Shown in pieces: positions 1 through 6,841 of a stretch of DNA of 8,165 bases. The translations under genes were made by a program, and so were the position numbers. The number at the start of each line of letters is the position of its first letter. The stretch's first letter is position 1. Source of the DNA: Acetobacteraceae bacterium (GTDB taxonomy: Bacteria > Pseudomonadota > Alphaproteobacteria > Acetobacterales > Acetobacteraceae). The notes under the pieces were generated by a model that ran no database searches, had not been told where the DNA came from, and was given only the letters and a program-made list of their open reading frames with translations. Location of the stretch: NCBI GenBank assembly GCA_947446625.1, contig CANFIE010000167.1, forward strand, positions 1 to 8,165, read 5' to 3'.

Positions 1-456
1 GAACCCACCCACCGGGCCAGGCGGCGGCGCGGCCGGCGCAAAGCCGGGCGCGGCCGGGCGCCCAAAACCACCGGCCGGCGGCGGCCCGGGCGGACGGAAG
101 CCACCTGCCGGGGCAAAATGCGCCCCGTGCGGCGGCCCCGGGCGAAACGCCGGCGGCGGCAGGCCGCGTCCGCCAGGGTGGCGGCCATCCAGGCGGCCAC
201 GCCAATGCGGCGGTGCATGGTGCCAGCGGCGCGAACGGTCCCACCAGCCCCAGCCCATGCCTGGGTCATACACCACCCAAACCGGCTCGCCCTCGTACAT
301 GTAGACCGGCTGGTTGTCGTAGTAGGTGAAGTCGGGGTCCTCGGCGGCCATGCCCGGCTTGCCGGGGTAATACCCCGCCTGTTGCTGCTGGGGCGGCGGC
401 GCCACGCAGCCTGCCAGGGCCAGCAGGCCCAAGCTGGCCAGAACGGGTTTCAGCAT
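1..456 (-). CDS. Small Trp-rich, Gly/Pro-rich putative lipoprotein (C-terminus beyond window edge)
   Basis: An open frame runs from ATG at 456 to the left edge with no stop: 152 codons seen. It starts MLKPVLASLGLLALAGC, a type II signal peptide with K3, a hydrophobic core and lipobox L14-A15-G16-C17, so the mature protein should be lipidated at C17 and held in the inner or outer membrane. After C17 come a PPPQQQQ stretch, a Tyr-rich segment (YYPGKPG, TYYDNQPVYMYEGEPVWVVYD), a Trp-rich patch (GMGWGWWDRSRRWHH, PPHWRGR), then a low-complexity tail of Gly, Pro, Ala and Phe with repeated (A)GGF units. GGAGG at 468-464 lies 7 bases before the ATG and supports this start. The gene follows the MBL hydrolase as TGAGATG, so it is probably co-translated. 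I recognise no named family. The tail may be a flexible wall- or surface-spanning linker, which is inference. The lipobox, ribosome site and clean frame make it a real gene despite the missing stop. Confidence 0.82.
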   Translation of the reverse strand, partial: MLKPVLASLGLLALAGCVAPPPQQQQAGYYPGKPGMAAEDPDFTYYDNQPVYMYEGEPVWVVYDPGMGWGWWDRSRRWHHAPPHWRGRLDGRHPGGRGLPPPAFRPGPPHGAHFAPAGGFRPPGPPPAGGFGRPAAPGFAPAAPPPGPVGGF

Positions 457-457
457 C

Positions 458-1483
458 TCACAGCCTCCGGAAGCGGGGCGCGCCATCGGCGCCGGGTTCA
501 GCCACAACACGGCCCTGGCGTTCCAGCCGGCGCAAATGCGCCAGCGTCTCGCCCACCGCGAAACCAACCTGGGTCTGCTCCACCGCCGCGCGCGGAAACA
601 GCGCCTGCGCCGCCTCGAAGGCGGTCAGCGGTTCAACGCAATAGCCGGCCAGTGCGTCCAGGCGCTCGGCATGGTGGCCGGCCAGGCTGTCCAGCCGGGT
701 GTGCAGGGTGCGGAACGGCTCGCCATGGCTCGGCAGCACGAAGCAATCCGGCGGCAGGGCGCGGAACGCCTCGTTGCTCGCCAGGAAATCGCCCAGCGGG
801 TCGGCCTGCGGCTCCCCGGCATGCAGGCCCACATAGGGCGAGATGCGCGGCAGGATCTGGTCGGCCGAGATCAGCAGATTGAGTTCGGCATTGTACAGGC
901 AGGCCATGTCGGGCGAATGGCCGGCGCCGGTCATCACCCGCCATTCGGCACCGCCAATGCGCATGGTCTGCCCGGCCTTGATGGCATGGAAGCTGCGCGG
1001 CAATTCGCTGACGGCGCGCTGGTAGAGTGGCCCGCGCTGCTCGACAAAGCTGATGTATTCCGGCGCGCAGCCGGCGCGGGTGTAGAAGCCGGTTTGCTGC
1101 GCCATCATCTGCGGCCCGCTGTCGAACCACAGGCTGCGCGCCTGCAACCACTCAATCCGCGTCATGGTCGGCAGCACGCCAAAGCGTTCGCACAGCCAGC
1201 CGCACAGGCCGATATGGTCGGGGTGGAAATGGGTGATGAGCAACGCGGTCAGTGGCTTGCCACCCAGCATCGGGTGGGCCAGCACCTGGTCCCACAACTC
1301 GCGTGAGGCCCGCCCGGCGATGGAGGTATCGATGGCGAGGAAGCCGCCATCATGTTCCAGGAACCATACGTTCACATGGCCGGGCGGAAAGGGCAGCGGC
1401 ATGCGGGTGCGGAACAGGCCGGGCATAATGGCGCGGACTTCACCGGGGCCGGGAATATCCTGAAGGGGTGCTGTGGCAGACAT
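458..1483 (-). CDS. MBL-fold metallo-hydrolase with C-terminal winged-helix-like domain
   Basis: The 341-residue protein has the full metal-ligand set of the metallo-beta-lactamase fold: T84-H85-F86-H87-P88-D89-H90 (motif THxHxDH), H189 in GAGHS, D208 in ISADQ and H253 in PSHGEPF. These residues normally hold two Zn (or Fe/Zn) ions that activate water for hydrolysis of esters, thioesters or nucleic acid. The catalytic domain covers about residues 18-260. Residues about 262-341 are helical and end in an FAVGETLAHLRRLERQGRV segment, resembling the winged-helix tail of LACTB2/glyoxalase II-like proteins. There is no signal peptide, so it is cytoplasmic. The substrate cannot be told; beta-lactam hydrolysis is unlikely without export. 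The ATG at 1483 is the longest start, but only a weak ribosome site (GGTGTCC) precedes it. M20 (1426) is an alternative just before the conserved PGLFRTRMPLPFPPGHVNVW block. The stop codon is one base from the lipoprotein start, so the pair forms an operon. Confidence 0.9.
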   Translation of the reverse strand: MSATAPLQDIPGPGEVRAIMPGLFRTRMPLPFPPGHVNVWFLEHDGGFLAIDTSIAGRASRELWDQVLAHPMLGGKPLTALLITHFHPDHIGLCGWLCERFGVLPTMTRIEWLQARSLWFDSGPQMMAQQTGFYTRAGCAPEYISFVEQRGPLYQRAVSELPRSFHAIKAGQTMRIGGAEWRVMTGAGHSPDMACLYNAELNLLISADQILPRISPYVGLHAGEPQADPLGDFLASNEAFRALPPDCFVLPSHGEPFRTLHTRLDSLAGHHAERLDALAGYCVEPLTAFEAAQALFPRAAVEQTQVGFAVGETLAHLRRLERQGRVVAEPGADGAPRFRRL

Positions 1484-1579
1484 GAGGACACCATAGGCAC
1501 AAAGCCGGGCTTGTCACCTTCGGTGCAAAATCCCCGGGCGGCTTAACGCTATCTTCAGCGCTCTACGCCAGCCTGCATT

Positions 1580-1596
1580 GCCCCGAGAAGCGGGGC
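1580..1596 (+). promoter_or_regulatory. Hairpin in flagellin 5' leader
   Basis: GCCCCG and CGGGGC form a perfect 6-bp stem around the 5-base loop AGAAG. The hairpin ends 21 bases before the flagellin ATG and 8 bases before its ribosome site (AGGA at 1605-1608). A structured leader fits the known control of flagellin mRNA by FlbT/FlaF in alphaproteobacteria, but a link to that system here is inference. No clear sigma-28 or sigma-54 promoter is seen in the 1484-1617 gap. Confidence 0.35.
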
Positions 1597-1617
1597 GACA
1601 GCGCAGGAAAATCCGCC

Positions 1618-2451
1618 ATGTCCTTTTCGATCAATACCAATACCGGCGCCATGATCGCGCTGCAGGCCCTGAACGACACCACGGCCGACCTGCAAGCCAC
1701 GCAGAAGCGCATCTCCACCGGCTACCGCGTGGCCGATGCCCGCGACGACGGCGCCGCCTTTGCCGTGGCCGAGCGGGTGCGGGGTGACATCGCCGCCAAC
1801 CAATCCGCCAACCAGCAGCTGGGTTCGGCCCAGGGGCTGCTGAAGGTGACCAGCACAGCGCTGCAGAACATCTCAGACCGCTTGCAGCAATTGCAGGGCA
1901 TTACGGTGAAGCTGGCCGACAGCACGCTGACCAATTCCCAGCGCAGCCAGTATCAGGCGCAGGTGAAGCAGTTGGCCAACAACATGCTCTCCTTCATCAA
2001 GGATGCCAGCTACAACGGCACCAACATCTTGAACGACCCGGCCAGCACGCTGGTGAGCGTGGTGAATGACGGCACCGGCGCCTACTACACCTTCAACGGC
2101 TACAAGGCCGTCACCAACATCTACAACGTGGTTTCCGTGGCCAATGCCTGGACCGCCGGTGACGCCGCCGCCGCGCTGACCGCCACCGGCGCGCTGAACA
2201 GCACCATCGACAGCACGCTGACGCAAATGAACAATTTCGGCAGCTACGCCAACTATGTCGATGCGCAGATCACCTACAACAACGCGGTGATCGACGCGCA
2301 GACCACCGGCCTGGGCGCGCTGGTGGATGCCGACATGGCCAAGGAATCGGCCAAGCTGCAGGCCATGCAAATCCGCCAGCAACTGGGCACCCAGGCGCTG
2401 GGCATTGCCAACCAGGCGCCGCAGGTGCTGCTGAGCCTGTTCCGCGGCTAG
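1618..2451 (+). CDS. Flagellin (short alphaproteobacterial type)
   Basis: This is the filament subunit, exported by the flagellar type III system and polymerised outside the cell. The 277-residue protein has the two conserved end domains. The N-terminal D0/D1 block covers residues 1-140 (SINTNTGAMIALQALN, KRISTGYRVADARDDGAAFAV, SYNGTNIL). The C-terminal D1/D0 block covers about 200-277 (SYANYVDAQITYNNAVIDA, IANQAPQVLLSLFRG). The variable middle is only about 60 residues (Tyr/Asn-rich, then Ala-rich), so outer D2/D3 domains are missing. The length matches Caulobacter FljK-type flagellins rather than the roughly 500 residues of enterics. There is no cysteine. AGGA at 1605-1608, 7-10 bases before the ATG, supports the start. 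It stands alone: no flaF, flbT or second flagellin is in view, and it is divergent from the MBL gene. The segment LQQLQGITVK replaces the enteric LQRVRELAVQ block recognised by TLR5. Family assignment is nearly certain; which paralogue it is cannot be told. Confidence 0.97.
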   Translation: MSFSINTNTGAMIALQALNDTTADLQATQKRISTGYRVADARDDGAAFAVAERVRGDIAANQSANQQLGSAQGLLKVTSTALQNISDRLQQLQGITVKLADSTLTNSQRSQYQAQVKQLANNMLSFIKDASYNGTNILNDPASTLVSVVNDGTGAYYTFNGYKAVTNIYNVVSVANAWTAGDAAAALTATGALNSTIDSTLTQMNNFGSYANYVDAQITYNNAVIDAQTTGLGALVDADMAKESAKLQAMQIRQQLGTQALGIANQAPQVLLSLFRG

Positions 2452-2519
2452 AGCAATATCCGTTCTGATGGCATCATCAGAACGGATTTCTTGCTCTAGT
2501 TTCAAATAGTTATAGAGCA
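2448..2519. repeat. Long interrupted palindrome after flagellin (dispersed-repeat-like, possible terminator)
   Basis: ATCCGTTCTGATG (2458-2470) pairs perfectly with CATCAGAACGGAT (2475-2487) around the loop GCAT, a 13-bp stem. After a small bulge (T against TTC) the outer arms CTAGAGCAA (2448-2456) and TTGCTCTAG (2491-2499) add 9 bp. The flagellin stop codon TAG (2449-2451) lies within the outer left arm. A third copy of the arm, TAGAGCA (2513-2519), can pair instead with TGCTCTA (2492-2498). The stem is followed by TTTCTT, so it may terminate the flagellin transcript. The low-GC arms contrast with the surroundings and recall the AGAGC-bounded intergenic palindromes common in alphaproteobacterial genomes. 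Copy number cannot be checked from one window. Confidence 0.6.
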
Positions 2520-2546
2520 CTATGCGCCCACCGCAGCCCTGAATTG

Positions 2547-2595
2547 AAAAAGGCGCGCCCCCGGCCCACCCATGAGGCCAGGGAACGCGCCTTTT
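2547..2595 (-). terminator. Rho-independent terminator of the RND operon (potentially bidirectional)
   Basis: Read on the minus strand, AAAAGGCGCG pairs with CGCGCCTTTTT. Inside it CCCTGGCC pairs with GGCCGGGG (one G-U pair) around a loop of about 9 bases. The long GC stem is followed by five T residues and begins 13 bases after the RND stop codon. On the plus strand the same stem is followed by TTTT, so it can also stop transcription coming from the flagellin side. Confidence 0.8.
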
Positions 2596-2608
2596 GGCGT
2601 TGGCGCTG

Positions 2609-5600
2609 CTACTCGGCCGGGGCCGCGTGCGCCTGGGTGCTGCTGCCGCCCAGCTTGGCGGCCAGCGCCTCAAAGCCCAGATACAGAATGGGCGTGACGA
2701 ACAGGGTCAGCACCTGGCTCACCGCCAAGCCGCCCACCACCGCCAGGCCCAGCGGCTGCCGCAGCTCGGCCGCCGCACCCCAGCCCATGGCAATGGGCAC
2801 CGCACCGGCACCAGCGGCCAGCGTGGTCATCATGATGGGCCGGAACCGGATGAGGCAGGCAGCGCGCACCGCCGGGAAGGCCGCCTCACCGGCGCGTTGT
2901 CGTTGCAACGCCACGTCCACAATCATGATGGCGTTCTTTTTCACCAACCCGATCAGCAGCAGCACACCAATCACGGCGATGACCGAAAGATCCATGCCGA
3001 AATAGTACAGCGTCAGGAAGGCACCCAGCGCCGCGGCCGGCAGGCCCGAGAGAATGGTCAGCGGGTGGATCAGGCTTTCGTACAGCACCCCCAGCACCAC
3101 ATACACAATGGCAATGGCGGCCAGCACCAGGGCGCCCTGCCCGGCCAGCGCCTGCTGGAACACCTGCGCCGCGCCGCTGAAGCCGGTCACCACCGTCGGC
3201 GGCAGGCCAAGCTCGGCCTCCACCGCGCGGATGGCGTTCACCGCCTGGCCCAGCGCCACGCCGGGCGGGGTGTTGAAGCCAATGACCACCGCCGGCAACT
3301 GGCCTTGGTGGCTCACATTCAGCGGGCCGGTGGTCCGCTCAATCCGCGCCACGGCGGAAAGCGGCACCAAACGCTGCGTGTTGGAGCGCAGGTACAGCTT
3401 GGCCAGCCCGCTCTCGTCGCGCTGGTCTTCCGGCAGCGCCTCGATGATGACGGGGTAGGCATTGGCCTGGCCATACAGCGTGGAGATCTGCCGCGACCCG
3501 AAGGCCGAGAACAGCGCCTGGCGCACTTGGTCCACCGAGACACCCAGCGAAGTGGCGCGGTCGCGGTCCACAACCACCCGCACCACCGGGCTGTCGATCT
3601 GCAAATCGGTGTTCACGTCCTGCAATTCGGGCAGGCGGAGGAGCTTTTCCTCCATGCGCTGCGCCCAGTCATACAACTCGTCCAGCCGCAGCCCCTGCAA
3701 GGAATACAGGTACAGCGTGCGGGTCTGGCGCGAACCGAAATTGAGGTTCTGGATCGGCTGGATGAAGACACGCAGCCCCGGGATTTGCGCCGAGGCCCGG
3801 CGCAGTTGCTGGATCACCTCGGTGATCTGCGGCCGGTCCTGGCGGCTCTTCAACTCCACGAACATGCGGCCCTGGTTGATGGAGATGCTGCCACCCGTAG
3901 CGCCCAGGTTGGACACCACATTGGTGACATGCGGCGAGGTCCGCAGCACGCGCGACAACTCGCCCTGCATTTCCATCATGGCCGCCAGAGAGGCACCACG
4001 CGGCCCCTCGGTGTTGATGGTCAGCAGGCCGGTATCCTCAATGGGGAAGAAGCCCTTGGGGATGATGACGGCCATGTAGGCTGCGGCGCCCAGCGAGGCG
4101 AAGAAGGCCAGCCACACCAGGAAGCGCAGCTTCAGCGCATAGCCCAGCATCCAGGCATAGCTGCGTTCCACCGCCACCAGCATGGCTTCCAGCACGCGCT
4201 CCACAATGCCCGGCTTGCCATGATGCGCCGGCAGGCGGGAAGCCATCAGCGGCGTCAGCGTCAGCGAGACGATGCACGAGGCGATGACGCAGAGCGACAC
4301 CGTGGCGGCGAAGGCGTTGAAGATGCGCCCGACCACGCCACCCATCAGCAGAATGGGCAGGAACACGGCGATGAGCGACAGGGTGATGGAGAGCACGGTG
4401 AAGCCGATTTCCTGGCTGCCGCGGATCGCGGCCGGAATCGGCGCCATGCCTTCCTCGATATGGCGCATGATGGCTTCCAGCACCACGATCGCGTCATCCA
4501 CCACCAGGCCCACCGCAATGGTCAGGCCCAGCAGGGTCACGTTGTCGATGCCGTAGCCCATCACGTACATCAGCCCAAAGGCCATGCAGAGGCTGATGGG
4601 CACCGCAACCGTGGGGATGATGGTGGCGGTGATGCGGCGCAGGAACAGGAAGCACACCAGCACCACCAGGCCCACGGCAATGGCCAGGCTCTCCTGCACG
4701 TCATGCACCGCGGCGCGGATCGACAGCGAGCGGTCGAGCATCACGTTGATCTCGGCGCCCGGCGGCAGCGAGGCCTGCAACGCCGGCAGGCTGCGCTTCA
4801 CGCCATCCACCACTTCCACGGTGTTGGCGTCGGGCTGGCGCAGCACGGCCAGCACCAGGGCGCGGTCGTCATTGCGCCAGGCGGCAATGCGCTCATTCGC
4901 CACGCCGTCGCGCACGGTGGCAATCTCGTTCAGCCGAATGGGCGCCTGGGGGCGGCCGGCAATCACCAGGTTGCCGAATTCCTGCGCATTCTGCGGCTGG
5001 TCATTGGCGCGCAGGGTCAGCTGCTGGCGCTGGCCGTTCAGCAGGCCCACCGGCGTGGCCGAGTTGGCCTGGGAAATGGCGGCGCCCAGCGTGTCAAAGG
5101 CCAGGCCCATGGCGGCGATGCGGTCGGGGTCCAGGTTCACGCGCGGGGCGTAGAGCTGTTCACCAAACACCTGCACCTGCGCCACACCAGGCACGCGGGA
5201 CAGTGCCGGGCCGATGATGGTGCTGGCAATGTCGTTCAACCGGTACAGCGGCGCATCACCGCCCGAGACGGTCAGCAGCACCACCGGGGCATCGGCCGGG
5301 TTCACCTTGCGGTAGCTGGGCGGAATCAGCATGTCCACCGGCAGCCGGCGCTGGGCGCGGGTCAGCGCCGCCTGCACATCCTGCGCCGCCGCGTCGATGT
5401 TCTTCGTCAGCACGAACTGCACGGTGATCTGCGAGGTATCCTGCCCATTGATCGAGGACATGGTGTCCACGCCGGCAATGGTGGAAAGCTCACGCTCGAT
5501 CGGCAGCGCCACCGAGGTTGCCATCGTCTCGGGCGAGGCGCCCGGGAAGTTGGCGAAGATGGTGATGACGGGGAAGTCCACCCGCGGCACCGCGGCCACC

Positions 5601-5698
5601 GGCAGCTTCATGTAGGCCATGATGCCGGCAACGATGCAGGCCAGGGACAGCAGCCCGGTCATCACCGGGCGGCGGATGCACAGTTCAGAAATATTCAT
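2609..5698 (-). CDS. RND multidrug efflux transporter, HAE1 family, MdtB/MdtC-like
   Basis: This is a proton-driven inner-membrane pump that moves drugs or other amphiphiles from the periplasm or membrane outward. Its 1029 residues match the usual family length. The order is TM1 at about 12-30, periplasmic porter loop 31-335, TM2-TM6 at about 336-485, TM7 at about 525-545, second porter loop about 546-850, and TM8-TM12 at about 852-1008. The proton-relay residues are present: D401-D402 in TM4 (GLVVDDAIVVLEAI) and K921 in TM10 (GLVKKNAIMIVD), matching AcrB D407/D408 and K940. The segments RKVNPADAP and ALPIERELSTIAGVDTMSS resemble MdtB/MdtC/MuxB-type pumps more than AcrB. These features rule out heavy-metal (CusA-type) and SecDF classes with fair certainty. 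AGGAG at 5710-5706, 7 bases upstream, fixes the start. The gene follows the adaptor with an 18-base gap, a typical MFP-RND operon. Only one RND gene is present, whereas E. coli mdtABC has two different ones. Substrate unknown. Confidence 0.95.
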   Translation of the reverse strand: MNISELCIRRPVMTGLLSLACIVAGIMAYMKLPVAAVPRVDFPVITIFANFPGASPETMATSVALPIERELSTIAGVDTMSSINGQDTSQITVQFVLTKNIDAAAQDVQAALTRAQRRLPVDMLIPPSYRKVNPADAPVVLLTVSGGDAPLYRLNDIASTIIGPALSRVPGVAQVQVFGEQLYAPRVNLDPDRIAAMGLAFDTLGAAISQANSATPVGLLNGQRQQLTLRANDQPQNAQEFGNLVIAGRPQAPIRLNEIATVRDGVANERIAAWRNDDRALVLAVLRQPDANTVEVVDGVKRSLPALQASLPPGAEINVMLDRSLSIRAAVHDVQESLAIAVGLVVLVCFLFLRRITATIIPTVAVPISLCMAFGLMYVMGYGIDNVTLLGLTIAVGLVVDDAIVVLEAIMRHIEEGMAPIPAAIRGSQEIGFTVLSITLSLIAVFLPILLMGGVVGRIFNAFAATVSLCVIASCIVSLTLTPLMASRLPAHHGKPGIVERVLEAMLVAVERSYAWMLGYALKLRFLVWLAFFASLGAAAYMAVIIPKGFFPIEDTGLLTINTEGPRGASLAAMMEMQGELSRVLRTSPHVTNVVSNLGATGGSISINQGRMFVELKSRQDRPQITEVIQQLRRASAQIPGLRVFIQPIQNLNFGSRQTRTLYLYSLQGLRLDELYDWAQRMEEKLLRLPELQDVNTDLQIDSPVVRVVVDRDRATSLGVSVDQVRQALFSAFGSRQISTLYGQANAYPVIIEALPEDQRDESGLAKLYLRSNTQRLVPLSAVARIERTTGPLNVSHQGQLPAVVIGFNTPPGVALGQAVNAIRAVEAELGLPPTVVTGFSGAAQVFQQALAGQGALVLAAIAIVYVVLGVLYESLIHPLTILSGLPAAALGAFLTLYYFGMDLSVIAVIGVLLLIGLVKKNAIMIVDVALQRQRAGEAAFPAVRAACLIRFRPIMMTTLAAGAGAVPIAMGWGAAAELRQPLGLAVVGGLAVSQVLTLFVTPILYLGFEALAAKLGGSSTQAHAAPAE

Positions 5699-5716
5699 CC
5701 TGCCGCTCCTGTCTGC

Positions 5717-6841
5717 TCAGTTTACGCTGGAAACGCGCTGCGCCGGGGCCGGGTTGGCCCGATCCTCAACCCGGCTGCCCTGCACCACACGCTGGGCACC
5801 GTCCACAATCACCCGCTCGCCATTGGCCAGTTGGCCGCGCACCACGGCACGGGTGCCCATGGAGCGCACAAACTCAACATCCCGCCGCTGGGCGGTGCCA
5901 TCCGGCCCCACCACGAACAGGAAGCGACCAGCCTGGCCGGTCTGCACCGCGCCCCCGGCCACGGTAATGGCGCCTTGCTCGATGCGCGGCGTCATCGTCA
6001 CCTGCACATACTGGCCCGGCCACAGGCGGAAATCCGCATTGGTGAAGCGCGCCTTCAGGCTGATGGTGCCGGTGGCGGTGTCCACAGCGCTGTCCACAAA
6101 CACCACATTGCCGGTGGCAGGCTCGCCGGTGTCGCTGTCGGCCTTCGCGCGCACCCGAATGCCCGGGCCGGCCATGGCGGTCTTGATCTCGGGCAGCCAG
6201 CGTTCCGGCACGCTGAACTGCACCAGAATGGGGTCCATCTGGGTCAGCGTGGTAATGGCGGTATTCTCGGCCTGCCGCACGAAATTGCCGGCGCGCAGCG
6301 GAATGGCGCCAAGCCGGCCGTCGATCTCGGCCACGATGGTGGCGAATTCAATGTTCAGCCGGGTCTGCATCAGCAGCGCCTCATCGGCCTTCACCACGGC
6401 GGCGGCGGCGGCGGCATCGGCCTGCGCCTGCTCAAACCGCTGCTGGCTGGCAAAGCTTTCACCGCGCAGGCTGCGGTAGCGCACCTGGTCGGCCTCGGCC
6501 CGGGCGGCCAGGGCCTGGTCGCGCAGCATCTGCGCTTCCTGCTGGGCCAGAAGCGCCCGGTTCAACCGGCTGTCCAGCACCACCAGGGGCTGGCCACGGC
6601 GCACCAAATCGCCTTCCTGCACCAAAATCCGCTCAATCTGGCCATCAACCCGGGTACGGATGGTGATCAGGCTTTCCGTCGCCACAATGCCATTGGCCAG
6701 CACTTCCACCGGCACCGGCCCAACCAAGGCCTGGTCGGTGGTAACGGGAATGCCACGCGGCTGGGCGCCAGCCGGCCCGGTGGCCACGGCGGCAAGCCCC
6801 GCCAACCCCAGGAAAACCGGCAGTACAATACGTCGCATCAT
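5717..6841 (-). CDS. RND efflux periplasmic adaptor (membrane fusion protein), MdtA-like
   Basis: The protein links the RND pump to an outer-membrane channel. From the ATG at 6841 it has 374 residues: a signal peptide (MMRRIVLPVFLGLAGLAAVA, then GPAGAQ with likely cleavage after AGA), a lipoyl half-motif (VDGQIERILVQEGDLVRRGQ), an Ala/Gln/Arg-rich helical hairpin, the second lipoyl half (IDGRLGAIPLRAGNFV), a beta-barrel domain beginning TLTQMDPILVQFSVPE and a membrane-proximal domain with LWPGQYVQV. No lipobox cysteine is seen, so it should be a soluble or N-terminally anchored periplasmic protein rather than a lipoprotein. Start choice: the frame is open to an ATG at 6880, but that start lacks a ribosome site and would put 13 extra residues ahead of the signal peptide. 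An ATG at 6850 directly abuts AGGGA (6855-6851). The ATG at 6841 lies 9 bases from AGGGA, and a second ATG follows at 6838. It is the first gene of the efflux operon. The tail ends in RVSSVN, 18 bases before the pump. Confidence 0.93.
   Translation of the reverse strand: MMRRIVLPVFLGLAGLAAVATGPAGAQPRGIPVTTDQALVGPVPVEVLANGIVATESLITIRTRVDGQIERILVQEGDLVRRGQPLVVLDSRLNRALLAQQEAQMLRDQALAARAEADQVRYRSLRGESFASQQRFEQAQADAAAAAAVVKADEALLMQTRLNIEFATIVAEIDGRLGAIPLRAGNFVRQAENTAITTLTQMDPILVQFSVPERWLPEIKTAMAGPGIRVRAKADSDTGEPATGNVVFVDSAVDTATGTISLKARFTNADFRLWPGQYVQVTMTPRIEQGAITVAGGAVQTGQAGRFLFVVGPDGTAQRRDVEFVRSMGTRAVVRGQLANGERVIVDGAQRVVQGSRVEDRANPAPAQRVSSVN

Noticed and set aside
118..1306. Long plus-strand frames opposite the lipoprotein and MBL genes
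   Set aside because: Their Arg/Ala/Pro-rich translations lack domains, while the minus strand has a lipobox protein and a full MBL metal site.
1484..1617. Sigma-28 or sigma-54 promoter for flagellin
   Set aside because: Candidate pieces (GGCACAAAGCCGGGC, CTTAACG) fail either spacing or key bases, so no call was made.
1873..2673. Minus-strand 266-codon frame opposite flagellin
   Set aside because: It is antisense to an unmistakable flagellin, crosses both intergenic hairpins, and is a Val/Gly/His-rich shadow.
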